Below, one piece after another: positions 7,323 to 16,871 of a stretch of DNA of 57,860 nucleotides. Both the position numbers and the translations under genes were made by a program. Within the stretch, counting starts at the first letter, position 1. Every line of letters begins with the position of its first letter. Source of the stretch: Phycisphaerae bacterium (GTDB lineage Bacteria > Planctomycetota > Phycisphaerae > UBA1845 > JAFGLZ01); assembly GCA_016927755.1 (NCBI GenBank), contig JAFGLZ010000200.1, forward strand, positions 1-57,860, in the 5' to 3' direction. A model generated the notes under the pieces. It was given only the letters and a program-made list of their open reading frames with translations, was not told where the DNA came from and ran no database searches.

Positions 7323-9323
7323 ATGACGCTGAGAAGCAGGACACGACGAACTGGACCTCTCCTTTCCGCTCTGTGCCTGACGGCCGTCTCATCGGCGGTC
7401 GTCGGCGGGGAGCCGAGCCACCCGGGCAACGTGTTCCTTGCTGGGCAGGACGTGTCCGTTCCTGTCCCGGCCAACCTGTCGGCAACGGCGAAGCGATGGC
7501 GCGTCCTGGACGATGCGCTCGCGATCATTGCCGAAGGGGAGACTCCGTCGAAACATGCCGACACTGCGAGACAGATCAGTCTCGGCAAGCAGGGGATCGG
7601 TTGGTATCGCGTCGAGTTCCTCGATGGCGCCGGCAAGCTTCTGGACTGGACATCCGCGGCAGTGCTCGCGAGATTGTCAGCGCCGGTCCCCGACGACTCG
7701 CCCGTTTGCCTCGATGTGGCCCTATCCTGGTATCGCACGAATGGCCCATCGGACCGCGAGGGCCTGACGCATCTTGCCAGGCTCGCCGGCGTGAGTTGGG
7801 TCCGGGATCGACTACGCTGGCGCGAGATCGAGCCGGCCGCCGGCCAGTTCGTTCAGCACACACACTATGACATGCTTGCCGAGATGCAGGTACGTGCCGG
7901 ACTGAAGGTCCTTCAGACGTTTCACGGTACGCCGGTTTGGGCGGCAAGTGAGCCGTCAGCCACGTCGCGCTTTCCCGACGATCTGCGTCAAGCCTATCAC
8001 TTCTGCAAGGCGATGAGTGTGCGATTCAAGGGCAGAGTCCAGGCCTGGGAGCCGTGGAACGAAGCCAACGCGGGAAACTTCGGTGGCCAGACGATCGACG
8101 AGATGTGCGCGTATCAGAAGGCCGCCTGCCTTGGGTTCAAGGCCGGCGACCCGAAGATCACCGTGTGCTGGAATCCAATGGGCGGAGTCAACACCCCGGC
8201 GCTGTCCAAGGGTGTCCTGGAGAACGAGACTTGGCCTTACTACGAGGTGTACTCCATCCACTCGTACGACTGGGCGCACGACTACGAGAGGCTGTGGGCC
8301 CCCGCGCGGGCGGCGGCATGCGGGCGCCCCATCTGGGTGACCGAGTGCGATCGGGGCATGAAGGCGGCCGAGGACTCGCTGCGGGGCGACTTCACCCACG
8401 ACTTCGCCCGTCTCAAGGCCGAGTTCATGGCCCAATCGTATGCCTCCAGCCTGCACGCCGGTTCGAGCCGGCATTTCCACTTCATCCTCCCGCAGTATAC
8501 GGAAGGGCATCAGCCCATTCAGTTCGGCCTCGTCCGACGGGATTTGACGCCTCGTCTGAGCTACGTCGCGCTGGCTGCGCTGGGGCGGATGCTCGCGGGT
8601 GCTCAATGCCTGGGGCGGTGGGCTGTCGAGGGTAAGCCGAACGCCTGGGTGATCGCGTTTCGGGCCCGGCCCGACGGCGTCGAGCGGGACGTCGTCGTGG
8701 CCTGGGCGGAGGCGCCGGTCGACTGGCCACAGCGTGGGAAGGCGAGCATCGATTGGTTACTGCCGGCGGGGGCGGAGGTCGTCGGCGTGTTCGACTATCT
8801 GGGCAGGCCGCGGGGCAAGCGGGTGCCGAGCCAGTTGAGATCGGCGCCTGTCTTCGTCGTTCTATCCAAGGGACAGGCCGAGACACTCCCGCTGACAAGG
8901 GCGCCGGGGTCCGCGCGCCGAGAGGGTGCTCCGTCGCCCGTCGTCCTCCAACTCCAGATGCCCCGAAGCGCGACGATCATGCGCAAAGAGGCCTGGACGC
9001 CGGAGCACGAGCGAACGGTCGTGCCCGGCAAGCCGGCAGACCTTCGCATCGTCGCCTACAACTTCGGCGGCAACCCAGTGGGCGGCGCCGTTGCCGTTGA
9101 GCATCTCCCGGACGGCTGGCGGCTCACGCCGAGCCGCTGGGAGGTCAGACTCGAGCCGATGCAGCGTCAGGAAACGGTTATGACGCTGGAGACGCCATTG
9201 GCGTCCGGATCGCCGCAGGACGACCGGTGGATCAGGTTCCGTGGTGAGCTCGGCGAGGCCGGGCGACCCTCGTTGGCGTTTCGAATCCTGGCTCGGGCCT
9301 CGGATGGAAAGAAGGCCAAGTGA
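7323..9323 (+). CDS. Secreted clan GH-A glycoside hydrolase (GH39-like)
   Basis: A 666-residue exported enzyme. Residues 1-28 are a signal peptide (hydrophobic LLSALCLTAVSSAVVGG). A beta-domain precedes a TIM barrel from about residue 125 to 430. The acid/base glutamate is E247 in EPWNEAN and the nucleophile is E341 in WVTECDRG, the spacing and context expected for clan GH-A retaining glycosidases such as GH39 beta-xylosidases or related GH families. C-terminal residues about 440-665 are beta-rich and probably carbohydrate- or protein-binding. GAGGAG lies six bases before ATG 7323. The substrate cannot be fixed from sequence; xyloside or glycosaminoglycan-like substrates are typical of GH39. 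Confidence 0.78.
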   Translation: MTLRSRTRRTGPLLSALCLTAVSSAVVGGEPSHPGNVFLAGQDVSVPVPANLSATAKRWRVLDDALAIIAEGETPSKHADTARQISLGKQGIGWYRVEFLDGAGKLLDWTSAAVLARLSAPVPDDSPVCLDVALSWYRTNGPSDREGLTHLARLAGVSWVRDRLRWREIEPAAGQFVQHTHYDMLAEMQVRAGLKVLQTFHGTPVWAASEPSATSRFPDDLRQAYHFCKAMSVRFKGRVQAWEPWNEANAGNFGGQTIDEMCAYQKAACLGFKAGDPKITVCWNPMGGVNTPALSKGVLENETWPYYEVYSIHSYDWAHDYERLWAPARAAACGRPIWVTECDRGMKAAEDSLRGDFTHDFARLKAEFMAQSYASSLHAGSSRHFHFILPQYTEGHQPIQFGLVRRDLTPRLSYVALAALGRMLAGAQCLGRWAVEGKPNAWVIAFRARPDGVERDVVVAWAEAPVDWPQRGKASIDWLLPAGAEVVGVFDYLGRPRGKRVPSQLRSAPVFVVLSKGQAETLPLTRAPGSARREGAPSPVVLQLQMPRSATIMRKEAWTPEHERTVVPGKPADLRIVAYNFGGNPVGGAVAVEHLPDGWRLTPSRWEVRLEPMQRQETVMTLETPLASGSPQDDRWIRFRGELGEAGRPSLAFRILARASDGKKAK

Positions 9324-9494
9324 CGGGTCCTCCGAGGCGATGTTCGCGCAGGCCTTGTCCCGCGGGATGCCGCGTTTTCGGGCAACAGACCGCGGGAGTA
9401 TGTCGATAAGGGCAGTAAGCCCAGACGATCGGTCTTGCCCGTCTTGGGGCTACGTTGCTGACCGGGTCGCAGGGCTGATCGGAGACGCGCGACG

Positions 9495-10103
9495 ATGTCC
9501 GCTGACCAGGAAGGGATGCCGACCTCGCTGTCGGACGCACTGCGAACCGTCGCGGTGAACAGCGCCTACGACGCGTCGCGCTGTCTGTCGAAATGGCTTC
9601 GGCAGGGCGTTCGATTGCACACGGAGGGGTTCGAGCGGGTGCCTTTGCACGGGCTGGGCCATGACGCCGGCGCCGAACGGCCCGTCGTGGCCCTGCACAT
9701 GGCACTCCGCGGCGACCTCGAGGGTCACACACTGCTGGTCATCCCCATGACCACTGCGAGGGAGTTGGTGCGAATCCTCCTGGGCGCGGAGGCGCCGGAG
9801 ACCGACGATCTCGACGAGATGGCCCGGTCCTGTCTGGCCGAGACGGCCAACATCGTGAGCAACGCCTTCGCCAACAGTTGGGCGAGGTGGTTGGGCGTGA
9901 CGCTTGAGCTCACGCCGCCGCGGCTGCACGAGGACTTGCTCGGGGTGATTCTGGAGGGCATGCTCATCGAGCAAGCCATGGTAAGCGATGAGGCCTGCCT
10001 GGCACGCACTCAGTTTGTCATGGCCGGCAAGTCGATCGACTGGGACTACTACTTCCTGCCGACGCCGGCATCGCTGCGCCGGATCGAACAGGCCGTGGGC
10101 TGA
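9495..10103 (+). CDS. CheC/CheX-like chemotaxis phosphatase domain protein
   Basis: A 202-residue soluble protein. It contains one copy of the CheC/CheX/FliY signature S-x3-E-x2-N (S112, E116, N119), the motif that positions water for CheY-phosphate hydrolysis. Classical CheC has two such sites; only one is visible here, as in CheX. CheC also binds CheD, and the next gene is CheD, which supports a CheC-like regulatory role. It starts nine bases after GGAGA and ends nine bases before cheD, so it leads a three-gene operon (CheC-like, CheD, CheY). No CheA, CheW, CheR, CheB or receptor gene is nearby. Confidence 0.8.
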   Translation: MSADQEGMPTSLSDALRTVAVNSAYDASRCLSKWLRQGVRLHTEGFERVPLHGLGHDAGAERPVVALHMALRGDLEGHTLLVIPMTTARELVRILLGAEAPETDDLDEMARSCLAETANIVSNAFANSWARWLGVTLELTPPRLHEDLLGVILEGMLIEQAMVSDEACLARTQFVMAGKSIDWDYYFLPTPASLRRIEQAVG

Positions 10104-10112
10104 TCGGGATCG

Positions 10113-10580
10113 ATGTCCACCACGCACTTCATCGGGATCGCGGAAGTCAAGATCGTCAGGAGCCCGGACAAGATCCTGACGCTCGTCGGCTCTTGTGTCG
10201 GCGTGGTCTTGCACGATCCGCGAGCGAAGGTTGGCGGGATGGCACACGTCATGCTGCCCAACTCCAGACTGCTCAAGGGCCATCGCGGTAAGTTCGCCGA
10301 CACGGCCGTGGACTGGCTGATCGAGGAGGTCCTCCGGGCCGGGGGCAGGCGGGCGGGATTGACGGCCAAGATCGCCGGGGGCGCCGCGCTTTTTGGCCCT
10401 GACGTGGATAGCGGCATCGGTCAGAAGAACATCCACGCGGTCAAGGCGCGGCTGGCTCACCACAAGATTCAGGTAGCGGCGGCCGACCTCGGCGGGACGA
10501 AGGGCAGGAAGATGTTATTCGATCCGACCACGGGCAGTGTCCAGATCGAAACGCTGGGCAAGGCCGCAAAGGTGATCTGA
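10113..10580 (+). CDS. cheD: CheD chemoreceptor glutamine deamidase
   Basis: A 155-residue protein of the CheD family, which hydrolyses glutamine amide groups on chemoreceptors and exchanges partners with CheC. The catalytic cysteine C28 lies in LVGSCVGV and the catalytic histidine H45 in GGMAHVMLP, the standard arrangement in this family. Length is typical. It is the middle gene of the CheC-like/CheD/CheY operon, nine bases after the first gene and 30 bases before the third. In systems with this trio, CheY-phosphate feeds back through CheC to control CheD availability and adaptation. Confidence 0.95.
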   Translation: MSTTHFIGIAEVKIVRSPDKILTLVGSCVGVVLHDPRAKVGGMAHVMLPNSRLLKGHRGKFADTAVDWLIEEVLRAGGRRAGLTAKIAGGAALFGPDVDSGIGQKNIHAVKARLAHHKIQVAAADLGGTKGRKMLFDPTTGSVQIETLGKAAKVI

Positions 10581-10610
10581 TGAGTTGAGCGATCATCAAG
10601 GAGACGACCC

Positions 10611-10976
10611 GTGTCCTCGCGAGTGCTCGTTGTCGACGACTCGGCCTTCATGCGAAAGATGCTGAAGGACATCCTTGTAGGCACGGGGTGTGACGTGGTC
10701 GCCGAAGCGGCCGACGGGGCGGAGGCCGTCTCGAAGTACCGTGAGCTTCGGCCCGATCTCGTTACGCTCGACATGATCATGCCCGTCAAGGGCGGCCTGG
10801 AGGCCCTGACGGAGATCCGCGAACTGGATCCGGATGCCCACGTCATCGTCATCTCGGCCGTCGAGCAGCGCCAGCCGCTAATGGAGGCGCTGAAGCATGG
10901 CGCCGCCGATTACATCGTCAAGCCCTTCGAAAGGGATCGAGTTGAGGAGGCCGTTCGACGCGTCCTTGGCCAGTAG
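10611..10976 (+). CDS. cheY: CheY-like single-domain response regulator
   Basis: A 121-residue receiver domain alone. The acidic pocket (D9, D10), phospho-acceptor D54 in TLDMIMP, the SAV region and K104 in IVKPF are all present, so phosphorylation should be normal. Start is GTG 10611, preceded by AAGGAGA. It closes the CheC-like/CheD/CheY operon and probably is the phosphorylated output or feedback regulator bound by the CheC-like phosphatase. It ends 12 bases from the stop of the convergent isomerase gene. Confidence 0.92.
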   Translation: MSSRVLVVDDSAFMRKMLKDILVGTGCDVVAEAADGAEAVSKYRELRPDLVTLDMIMPVKGGLEALTEIRELDPDAHVIVISAVEQRQPLMEALKHGAADYIVKPFERDRVEEAVRRVLGQ

Positions 10977-10988
10977 TCGTTTGGCGGA

Positions 10989-11951
10989 CTACCCGCTCAG
11001 ACCGGCTGCAATGACCTGCCGCGTCTTGGCCAGGGCGGTCCGGGCTACGACGTTTGGATCCTGCCTGGCGTACTCCGGATTGAACAGCTCGACCGAGAGC
11101 GGGCCGCGATAGCCGATCGAACGCAGGTCGCGGATGAGCTTGCCCAGCGGCGCGATCCCATCGCCGGGATACACGCGGTCCTTGTCGCGAATCGCCTCCC
11201 GCGGTGGATCCTTTGGGTAGTCGTTGAGGTGGAAGCCAGCCAGGAGGTTCGGGCTCAGTAGTGCGACACCGTTCAGCCCCGAGCCCCCCTTGTACAGGTG
11301 ATAGACGTCCGGCAGGATGCACGCCTTCGGGTGGTCGGCCTCGATGGCCACCATCACCGCTTGGCCGAGTCGGTAAAGGTTCTTGGCGGGGCCCCAGATC
11401 TCAACCGCCGGGGTAACGCCGAGGCCGTCGCCGACGTTCAGGAGCTGGCGGTACCGCTCGGCGGCCTTGAGCAGATCGACGTTCTGGACGTCGCCGCACG
11501 GCGGGGCGGCGATGTGCGTCGCGCCGATCTCGGCCAGCCGGCCCATGTGCTGCTTGGCTGCTTCGATTCCCTTGGCGCGCCGTGCGTCGTCGTCAACCAT
11601 CCATTCGAAGAAGGCGATCGCTCCGGTAACGAGGAGCTTGCGATCCTTCAGGGCCTTGTCCACGTCATCGAGTGTGCCCCCCGCTTGGAGGTGCCGATCG
11701 ATCTCGTCGACCCAGATCTCCAGGCCCTGGTATCCGGCGTCCGCCGCCACGTCGATGATCTTCATGAGTGGGAGCTTGTGCGCACGGATTGTGCTCGTGT
11801 TCAGGCAGATGGGCCAGGAGGTTCCGCTGTCCGGCTTGGCCCTATCCGCTGCTGCTTCCGCACGACTCGCGCCGGTGCCGGAAGTGGCCAGGGCGGTGGC
11901 TCCAGCCAGGCCTCGAATAAGCAGATCACGTCGTGTTGCGGTGTTGGTCAT
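10989..11951 (-). CDS. Tat-exported sugar phosphate isomerase/epimerase (xylose isomerase-like TIM barrel)
   Basis: A 320-residue protein starting MTNTATRRDLLIRG, a twin-arginine signal followed by an alanine-rich hydrophobic stretch to about residue 33. The remainder is an AP endonuclease-2/xylose-isomerase-like TIM barrel (YQGLEIWVDEID, then PAVEIWG, ILPDVYHLYKGG, SVELFNP), which presents Glu, Asp, His and Glu metal ligands. The family isomerises or epimerises ketoses and related sugars. Start chosen at 11951 because GGGAGG precedes it; the longer upstream frame lacks similarity. It lies downstream of the GH123-like gene on the same strand, about 190 bases away, and could share its transcript. 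Substrate unknown. Confidence 0.85.
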   Translation of the reverse strand: MTNTATRRDLLIRGLAGATALATSGTGASRAEAAADRAKPDSGTSWPICLNTSTIRAHKLPLMKIIDVAADAGYQGLEIWVDEIDRHLQAGGTLDDVDKALKDRKLLVTGAIAFFEWMVDDDARRAKGIEAAKQHMGRLAEIGATHIAAPPCGDVQNVDLLKAAERYRQLLNVGDGLGVTPAVEIWGPAKNLYRLGQAVMVAIEADHPKACILPDVYHLYKGGSGLNGVALLSPNLLAGFHLNDYPKDPPREAIRDKDRVYPGDGIAPLGKLIRDLRSIGYRGPLSVELFNPEYARQDPNVVARTALAKTRQVIAAGLSG

Positions 11952-12143
11952 GAAAGCGCCTCCCTCATCGCTCCGTCTGTGGACCTTGTCGAGAGAGGCA
12001 GAAGATAAGGCACGAGCGGCCGCGTGCCAAGACGTCGGCGCCGTTGAGGGAACAAGAGAGTCTGCCGACGAGCCGCGCCCGGTTCCGCCGGTAACGTGGC
12101 TCATCCCTCCAGTCGTGGGGACGCGCGTCCGTCCCCACCGACA

Positions 12144-15100
12144 CTATCGTGACGCCTTGTGCAGCGCGAGCGTCGCCTGCGCGATCCGCTCCCGATGACG
12201 GCGATACGCGCGGTACTGCCTGTCAAAGGTATCCAGCACTCCCTGCCAGGACTCGGACGGTCCGTCGCTCGCCGGCGGGGGGATGAAGACCGTCTGTCCG
12301 CGGGCGAACGCCGCGAGTTCGGTGGTGGCCTCGGCGACCACGGCGTCGGCCTGCCTGACCCGCTCATCTTGCGGATTCGCCTTGCGAGCGGCGTCGGCGA
12401 GCGTCTTGAGCTGCCAGACCGCGCGGAGGTCTTCCAGCCCGTCGCGGCAGGCCTCCCATCGTTTGCTCGTGATGACGCCCTCGCCGGGATAGACGAGCAG
12501 GTAGTCATGCCCGCCCTTGGGCGGATACCAGGGGTCGTGCTGGGACGTGCAGTACGACCAGAAGCCGATCCCGGTGAGCTGATTTGCCTGGGCCAGCCAG
12601 GCCAGGCCGCGGTAGTACGCGAGCGGCGACTGATGCTTGGCGTTGCCGTCACACTGGTAGGTCCACACCTGCTTGCCGGACTCGTGCATTATCGGCAAGC
12701 GCGGGTCGCCGGGCTTCATCAGATAGCCGGCGCCGTTGGGACACCAGATGTCGACGTAGGGGGCCATCCGCTTGATCTCCTCGATCGTCGCTCGTCCGAC
12801 CGGGTCCGTGTACATCAGGATCTTGGGGTCGACCTCTCGCGTCAGCTTGGCCATCTTGATGTACATCTCGACGAGTCCGGGGTTCAGGCCGGGCTCGTCC
12901 ACCGGGTAGAACGCGAAGCGGTCGTAGCCGACGCCGGCTTCCCTCAGATGTGTGACCCACTGAGGGATCCATGCCTTGAAGGCCTTGCGGAATGCCTCCG
13001 AGTCCTGTCCGTGCCCTTTCGGTCCGCTGAGCGTGCACGCCGGGCCCGGGCAGAAGAGGAACATCGCCTCCTTGCCGTGGTTGCGGATAAACTCGTCGTG
13101 TCGAGTGAAATCCGGCTTGCTGACGAGCTTGCCCGTCTCGTCATATGTGACCTTCGGCATATGGTGACTCGTGACGACGAAGACGTTCGTGCCGTGATCG
13201 ATCAGGTCCTGGCGGGCCTGGGCCTCGTAATCCTTCAGGCAGGAGGAGTAGACGTACGCCCAGTTGCAGAATTTCGGCGCCGGGGCGGCGGTGATGTCCA
13301 AGTCGAGGATCTTGGCGGTGATCGTGATCGTTTCGGAAACCTTCTGGGCCGTCAACGAACTCATTTCCAGCTTGGCGGTGAAGATTCCGGCGTTGCATGA
13401 CCTCGCGTCGACGTCGATCCAGAGCTGCCGGACTTCGCCCGGTGCCAGGTGGAGGACCCTCGCCGGGTTGAGTGCCGCTACGGCGTCGTGTGAGACGCAC
13501 TCAGCCTCGGTGGGAACGGCGATGACCTGATCGACTTGGATTGCCGGGGCTCGCTCGCCCGTCATGCGGGCGGGAAACACGAGCCTCAGGTCGAGCGGCG
13601 TGTCCTGAAGGTTGGCCACGTCGAGCGCAAGCGAGCCCCGCTCGTTCTTGTATAACGTGAGCGTCGTCTCTTCGGGCCCGTCTTGGGTGGAGCCGGAGAC
13701 GGCGCGATCGACAAGGGGGCGAAGCGGCGACCAGGGGTTTGCGGGCCAGACGACGAACGCGGCCTGCTTGCCGCCGCCGAGCCGCTGAAGAAGCAGATGG
13801 CCGAGCGCAAGTGGCTTGATGGTCTTGGCGGCGAGTTCTCGGAGTTCGTTGGCGGCCGAGACTCGCTCGGCGCCGGACAGTCGCGAGGGGTGGGCAACCC
13901 GGGTGGCGACCGCCTGGAGCTGCTGGCCCAAGACGAGACGCCCGCCGCTCAGTGCGTCCGTTCGGTGGCCGTATTCTTGGCGCAGCGTGGCCTCGATGTC
14001 GGCCAGTTGGTCGAGACGATCGACGACGGCCTCGACGTCGCGCACGAACGGCTCGACATAGACCGATTTCCGACCGGAAAGGATCGGGCGGTCGGTGCCG
14101 GCTTTTCGGGCTTCATAGGAGAAGACGAGAGTCTCCGGGGAATCTCCCCTGACGAGGTAAGGCAGGGCGACCGTCATCGAGGCTTCCTCGCCTTCGTGAG
14201 TCTCTGACTTGCTCTCGCCGCTGAGCGGCTTGTCGAGCGCCAACCGTACGGACAGCCGCTCTCGTTTGGGATTGTCGATCCGGATCTCGAAGACGTTTCG
14301 GCCGACCAGCAGATCGCCAGTCGCCCCGCGTACCAGGTGAGGACGGTCCTTCGCGACGGTCTCGGGCAGGACCGACCCTCGCTGGCTCGGCGTGACGCGA
14401 TAGGCCCCCCACAGCACACGCGGGTCCGTGACGGCATCCTTCTTGAGCCACGTGTAACAGATCACCTTGGTCGAGTCGAATGGGATGATGGCGGCGAGAC
14501 GCCCCTTCGACTTGATGACCGTCGCGCCGCCGTTCGTGGTGCCGGGCATGTCGGCGACGTCTTCCTCCTGTCCGTCGTACGAGAGCAGGTACATCCGGTT
14601 GTCGTAGCCGGCCACGAGGATCTCGACGTCGCCGTCGCCGTCGAAGTCGGCCAACGAGGGCGATCGTCGGCAGCGATTGCGGACGTCGTACCGCCACCGC
14701 TGTTTGCCGGCCGCGTCGAGGCAGTAGCACTTGCCGCGGAGATCGACGAAGACGGTCTCGAGCCGGCCATCACGATCCAGGTCGCCGCAACTGAAGGCCG
14801 AGTCGATCTCGGCCGTGGCTTGGAAAGCCCAGCGCGGCTTGCCGTCGGACGAAAAGCAGTGCAGGCGGTCGTCTGTTCCTCCGACGACGATCTCGGGCTT
14901 ACCGTCGGCGTCGAGATCGGCGACGACCGGGCCGGAAATGTTGTCGCAGCCGAGCTCAGCCTGCCAGAGCGTCTTGCCGCCGGCCGAGAGGCACAGGAGC
15001 TTGCCGGCGCCGCTGGTGATGACGACCTCCCGGCCCGGCTCATCGGCAAGATCAGCCACGGCAGGGGGGCAATGGTATCCGCCGGGGACCTTGAGCGTCC

Positions 15101-15605
15101 ATCGCTCAACGCCCCGCGGCGTCAGGCATACGAGGTGGCCCGAGCTGTCGCCGACGATGACGTCCACGGAGCCATCGGCGTCCAGATCCTCGGCGACGAT
15201 GGTGGTCTGGTTCCACGTCATCTGTGCCGGCAGCTTGTATTCCCAGAGGGTCTTCTGCTCTGACAGGCAGAGGAGCCGTCCGGCCTGATTGACGACCAGG
15301 ACCTCCAGCGGCGGACCGGGGAAGAGGTCGGCCGCCGTCGGAGAGACCGAGTACACGCCGCCGAGTTGCAGCTTGTAGAGACGCTTGCCGTCGGCATCCA
15401 GCACGACCACGGCCCCGCTCGTCGTCGTCAGGACGAGTTCGGGTCCTGGAGGCGAGGCCACGTCGGCATAGGCGATGGATGCGTCGCACATGCCGGAGTC
15501 GAGATCAAACGACCAGAGCGTCTCGGCGGCCGAGGCTGAGCCAGCGGCGGCGGCCATCGCGGCCAGGAAGACGATGCGGAGCCAGGAATCGTTGCGAGCG
15601 ATCAT
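12144..15605 (-). CDS. Secreted FG-GAP/PQQ-type beta-propeller fused to GH123-like (DUF4091) domain
   Basis: A 1153-residue protein with a signal peptide (FLAAMAAAAGSASA, cleavage near residue 27). Residues about 28-370 form a propeller of about seven blades, at least four with calcium-type DxDxDG loops (DLDADGSVDV, DLDADGKPEI, DLDRDGRLET, DFDGDGDVEI). A central beta region follows. Residues about 780-1110 match the DUF4091/GH123 catalytic fold: D903-E904 in FYPVDEPG fits the Asp-Glu pair used in GH123 substrate-assisted catalysis, and the GFWSY, VYPG and RWEACRDGLEDLRA signatures follow. Family enzymes include N-acetylgalactosaminidases, but the substrate is not certain. GGAGA precedes ATG 15605; upstream in-frame sequence is not protein-like. 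Confidence 0.85.
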   Translation of the reverse strand: MIARNDSWLRIVFLAAMAAAAGSASAAETLWSFDLDSGMCDASIAYADVASPPGPELVLTTTSGAVVVLDADGKRLYKLQLGGVYSVSPTAADLFPGPPLEVLVVNQAGRLLCLSEQKTLWEYKLPAQMTWNQTTIVAEDLDADGSVDVIVGDSSGHLVCLTPRGVERWTLKVPGGYHCPPAVADLADEPGREVVITSGAGKLLCLSAGGKTLWQAELGCDNISGPVVADLDADGKPEIVVGGTDDRLHCFSSDGKPRWAFQATAEIDSAFSCGDLDRDGRLETVFVDLRGKCYCLDAAGKQRWRYDVRNRCRRSPSLADFDGDGDVEILVAGYDNRMYLLSYDGQEEDVADMPGTTNGGATVIKSKGRLAAIIPFDSTKVICYTWLKKDAVTDPRVLWGAYRVTPSQRGSVLPETVAKDRPHLVRGATGDLLVGRNVFEIRIDNPKRERLSVRLALDKPLSGESKSETHEGEEASMTVALPYLVRGDSPETLVFSYEARKAGTDRPILSGRKSVYVEPFVRDVEAVVDRLDQLADIEATLRQEYGHRTDALSGGRLVLGQQLQAVATRVAHPSRLSGAERVSAANELRELAAKTIKPLALGHLLLQRLGGGKQAAFVVWPANPWSPLRPLVDRAVSGSTQDGPEETTLTLYKNERGSLALDVANLQDTPLDLRLVFPARMTGERAPAIQVDQVIAVPTEAECVSHDAVAALNPARVLHLAPGEVRQLWIDVDARSCNAGIFTAKLEMSSLTAQKVSETITITAKILDLDITAAPAPKFCNWAYVYSSCLKDYEAQARQDLIDHGTNVFVVTSHHMPKVTYDETGKLVSKPDFTRHDEFIRNHGKEAMFLFCPGPACTLSGPKGHGQDSEAFRKAFKAWIPQWVTHLREAGVGYDRFAFYPVDEPGLNPGLVEMYIKMAKLTREVDPKILMYTDPVGRATIEEIKRMAPYVDIWCPNGAGYLMKPGDPRLPIMHESGKQVWTYQCDGNAKHQSPLAYYRGLAWLAQANQLTGIGFWSYCTSQHDPWYPPKGGHDYLLVYPGEGVITSKRWEACRDGLEDLRAVWQLKTLADAARKANPQDERVRQADAVVAEATTELAAFARGQTVFIPPPASDGPSESWQGVLDTFDRQYRAYRRHRERIAQATLALHKASR

Positions 15606-15821
15606 TGACGTGTCTCCGATCTCTCTGACGGATCCTCGGTTGGGTGCCGGGCCCGGCGTGACGCCACGCATCTCACGGGTCCGGACGGCTCGAACGGTAC
15701 ACCAATTCGCGCGGTATCTCAAACCCCGGCCGGCCGGGACCTTTCGGGGCATCAACCATTGTTGCAGGCAGCCGAGGGGCAATCCGGTATCATCTCCGAG
15801 GAGGACACGCAGGAGGATGCC

Positions 15822-16652
15822 ATGAGTGACGAAGGCCGTTTCAGATCGCGCGACGGGCTGGAGCTCTTCGAGCGTCGATGGAGTCCGGGTGGTGAGCCCC
15901 GCGCCGATCTCGTCTTGCTGCACGGCTACGGGGAGCACTGCGGGCGATACGCGCACGTTGCGGCGGCGCTCAACGAGATCGGCGTGGAGGTCCGCGCCTA
16001 CGACCAGCGCGGGCACGGCCGATCGCCCGGGAAGCCGGGCTACATTTGCCGGTTCGATGCGCTTCTGGATGACCTGGACGCCTATATCGAGCATGTTCGA
16101 AGGGACGTCCGCGACAGACCTTTGCTGCTGATGGGCCACAGCATGGGCGGGCTCGTCCTGGCCCTGTGCGCGGAGACTCGCGAGGTCGACGCCAGCGGCC
16201 TGATCCTCAGCAGTCCGTTCCTGGCGATCAACGACGATGTCTCGCCGGTGCTGATTGCCCTTGCGGGTGTCTTGGGTACGCTCACGCCTTGGCTACCCGT
16301 GGCGAGCTTGAACCACGAGCACGTGGCTCGCGACCCCGCCGTCGTCAGCGGGTATGGGTCTGACCCGCTGGTCTTCCACGGCAAGATCCTCGCCCGAACC
16401 GGGGCCCAGCTCAACGCCGCCATCGCCCGCGCCCGGCAGCGTTTCGAGGCGATTACGCTACCCGTCTACGTCATCCACGGCGGCGACGACCGGCTTGTCC
16501 CGGCCGGTGGCAGCCGGCTCCTCTACGAGCAATGCTGCAGCGACGATAAGGCCTACAAGGAGTATGAAGGAGGCTACCACGAACTGATGAACGACTATGG
16601 CAAGGAGGACGTCATCGCGGCGATGCTCGCGTGGGTCGACGCTCACCTATGA
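15822..16652 (+). CDS. Alpha/beta hydrolase, monoacylglycerol lipase-like
   Basis: A 276-residue cytosolic serine hydrolase. The nucleophile S107 is in GHSMGG, the oxyanion region is LHGYGEHCGRY, the acid is in HGGDDRLVP and the histidine in GGYHELMND, the pattern of monoacylglycerol lipase/lysophospholipase (Hydrolase_4) proteins. Motif YDQRGHGRS is diagnostic. The predicted reaction is hydrolysis of monoacylglycerols or lysophospholipids. No signal peptide. AGGAGG lies six bases before ATG 15822, deciding the start. Divergent from the large GH123-like gene; probably monocistronic. Confidence 0.9.
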   Translation: MSDEGRFRSRDGLELFERRWSPGGEPRADLVLLHGYGEHCGRYAHVAAALNEIGVEVRAYDQRGHGRSPGKPGYICRFDALLDDLDAYIEHVRRDVRDRPLLLMGHSMGGLVLALCAETREVDASGLILSSPFLAINDDVSPVLIALAGVLGTLTPWLPVASLNHEHVARDPAVVSGYGSDPLVFHGKILARTGAQLNAAIARARQRFEAITLPVYVIHGGDDRLVPAGGSRLLYEQCCSDDKAYKEYEGGYHELMNDYGKEDVIAAMLAWVDAHL

Positions 16653-16871
16653 GGTGTCATTGTCCGGTGGCTGTTCCATCGGAAATGCGGCCGGCCAAGG
16701 CGCGACTCGTCGGGTTGCGGCAACAGTGGTCCGTGCAAGACTTCCCGCCAAGCGAGGCGCGGTGCTATATCCATTGCCGGCCCGGTGTGCTATCCTGTGT
16801 CTGGCGAGAAGAAGGCGGGGACACCGCACGGGTTGACACGGCTCCTTCGATACTGCTGAGGACGTGAAGGG

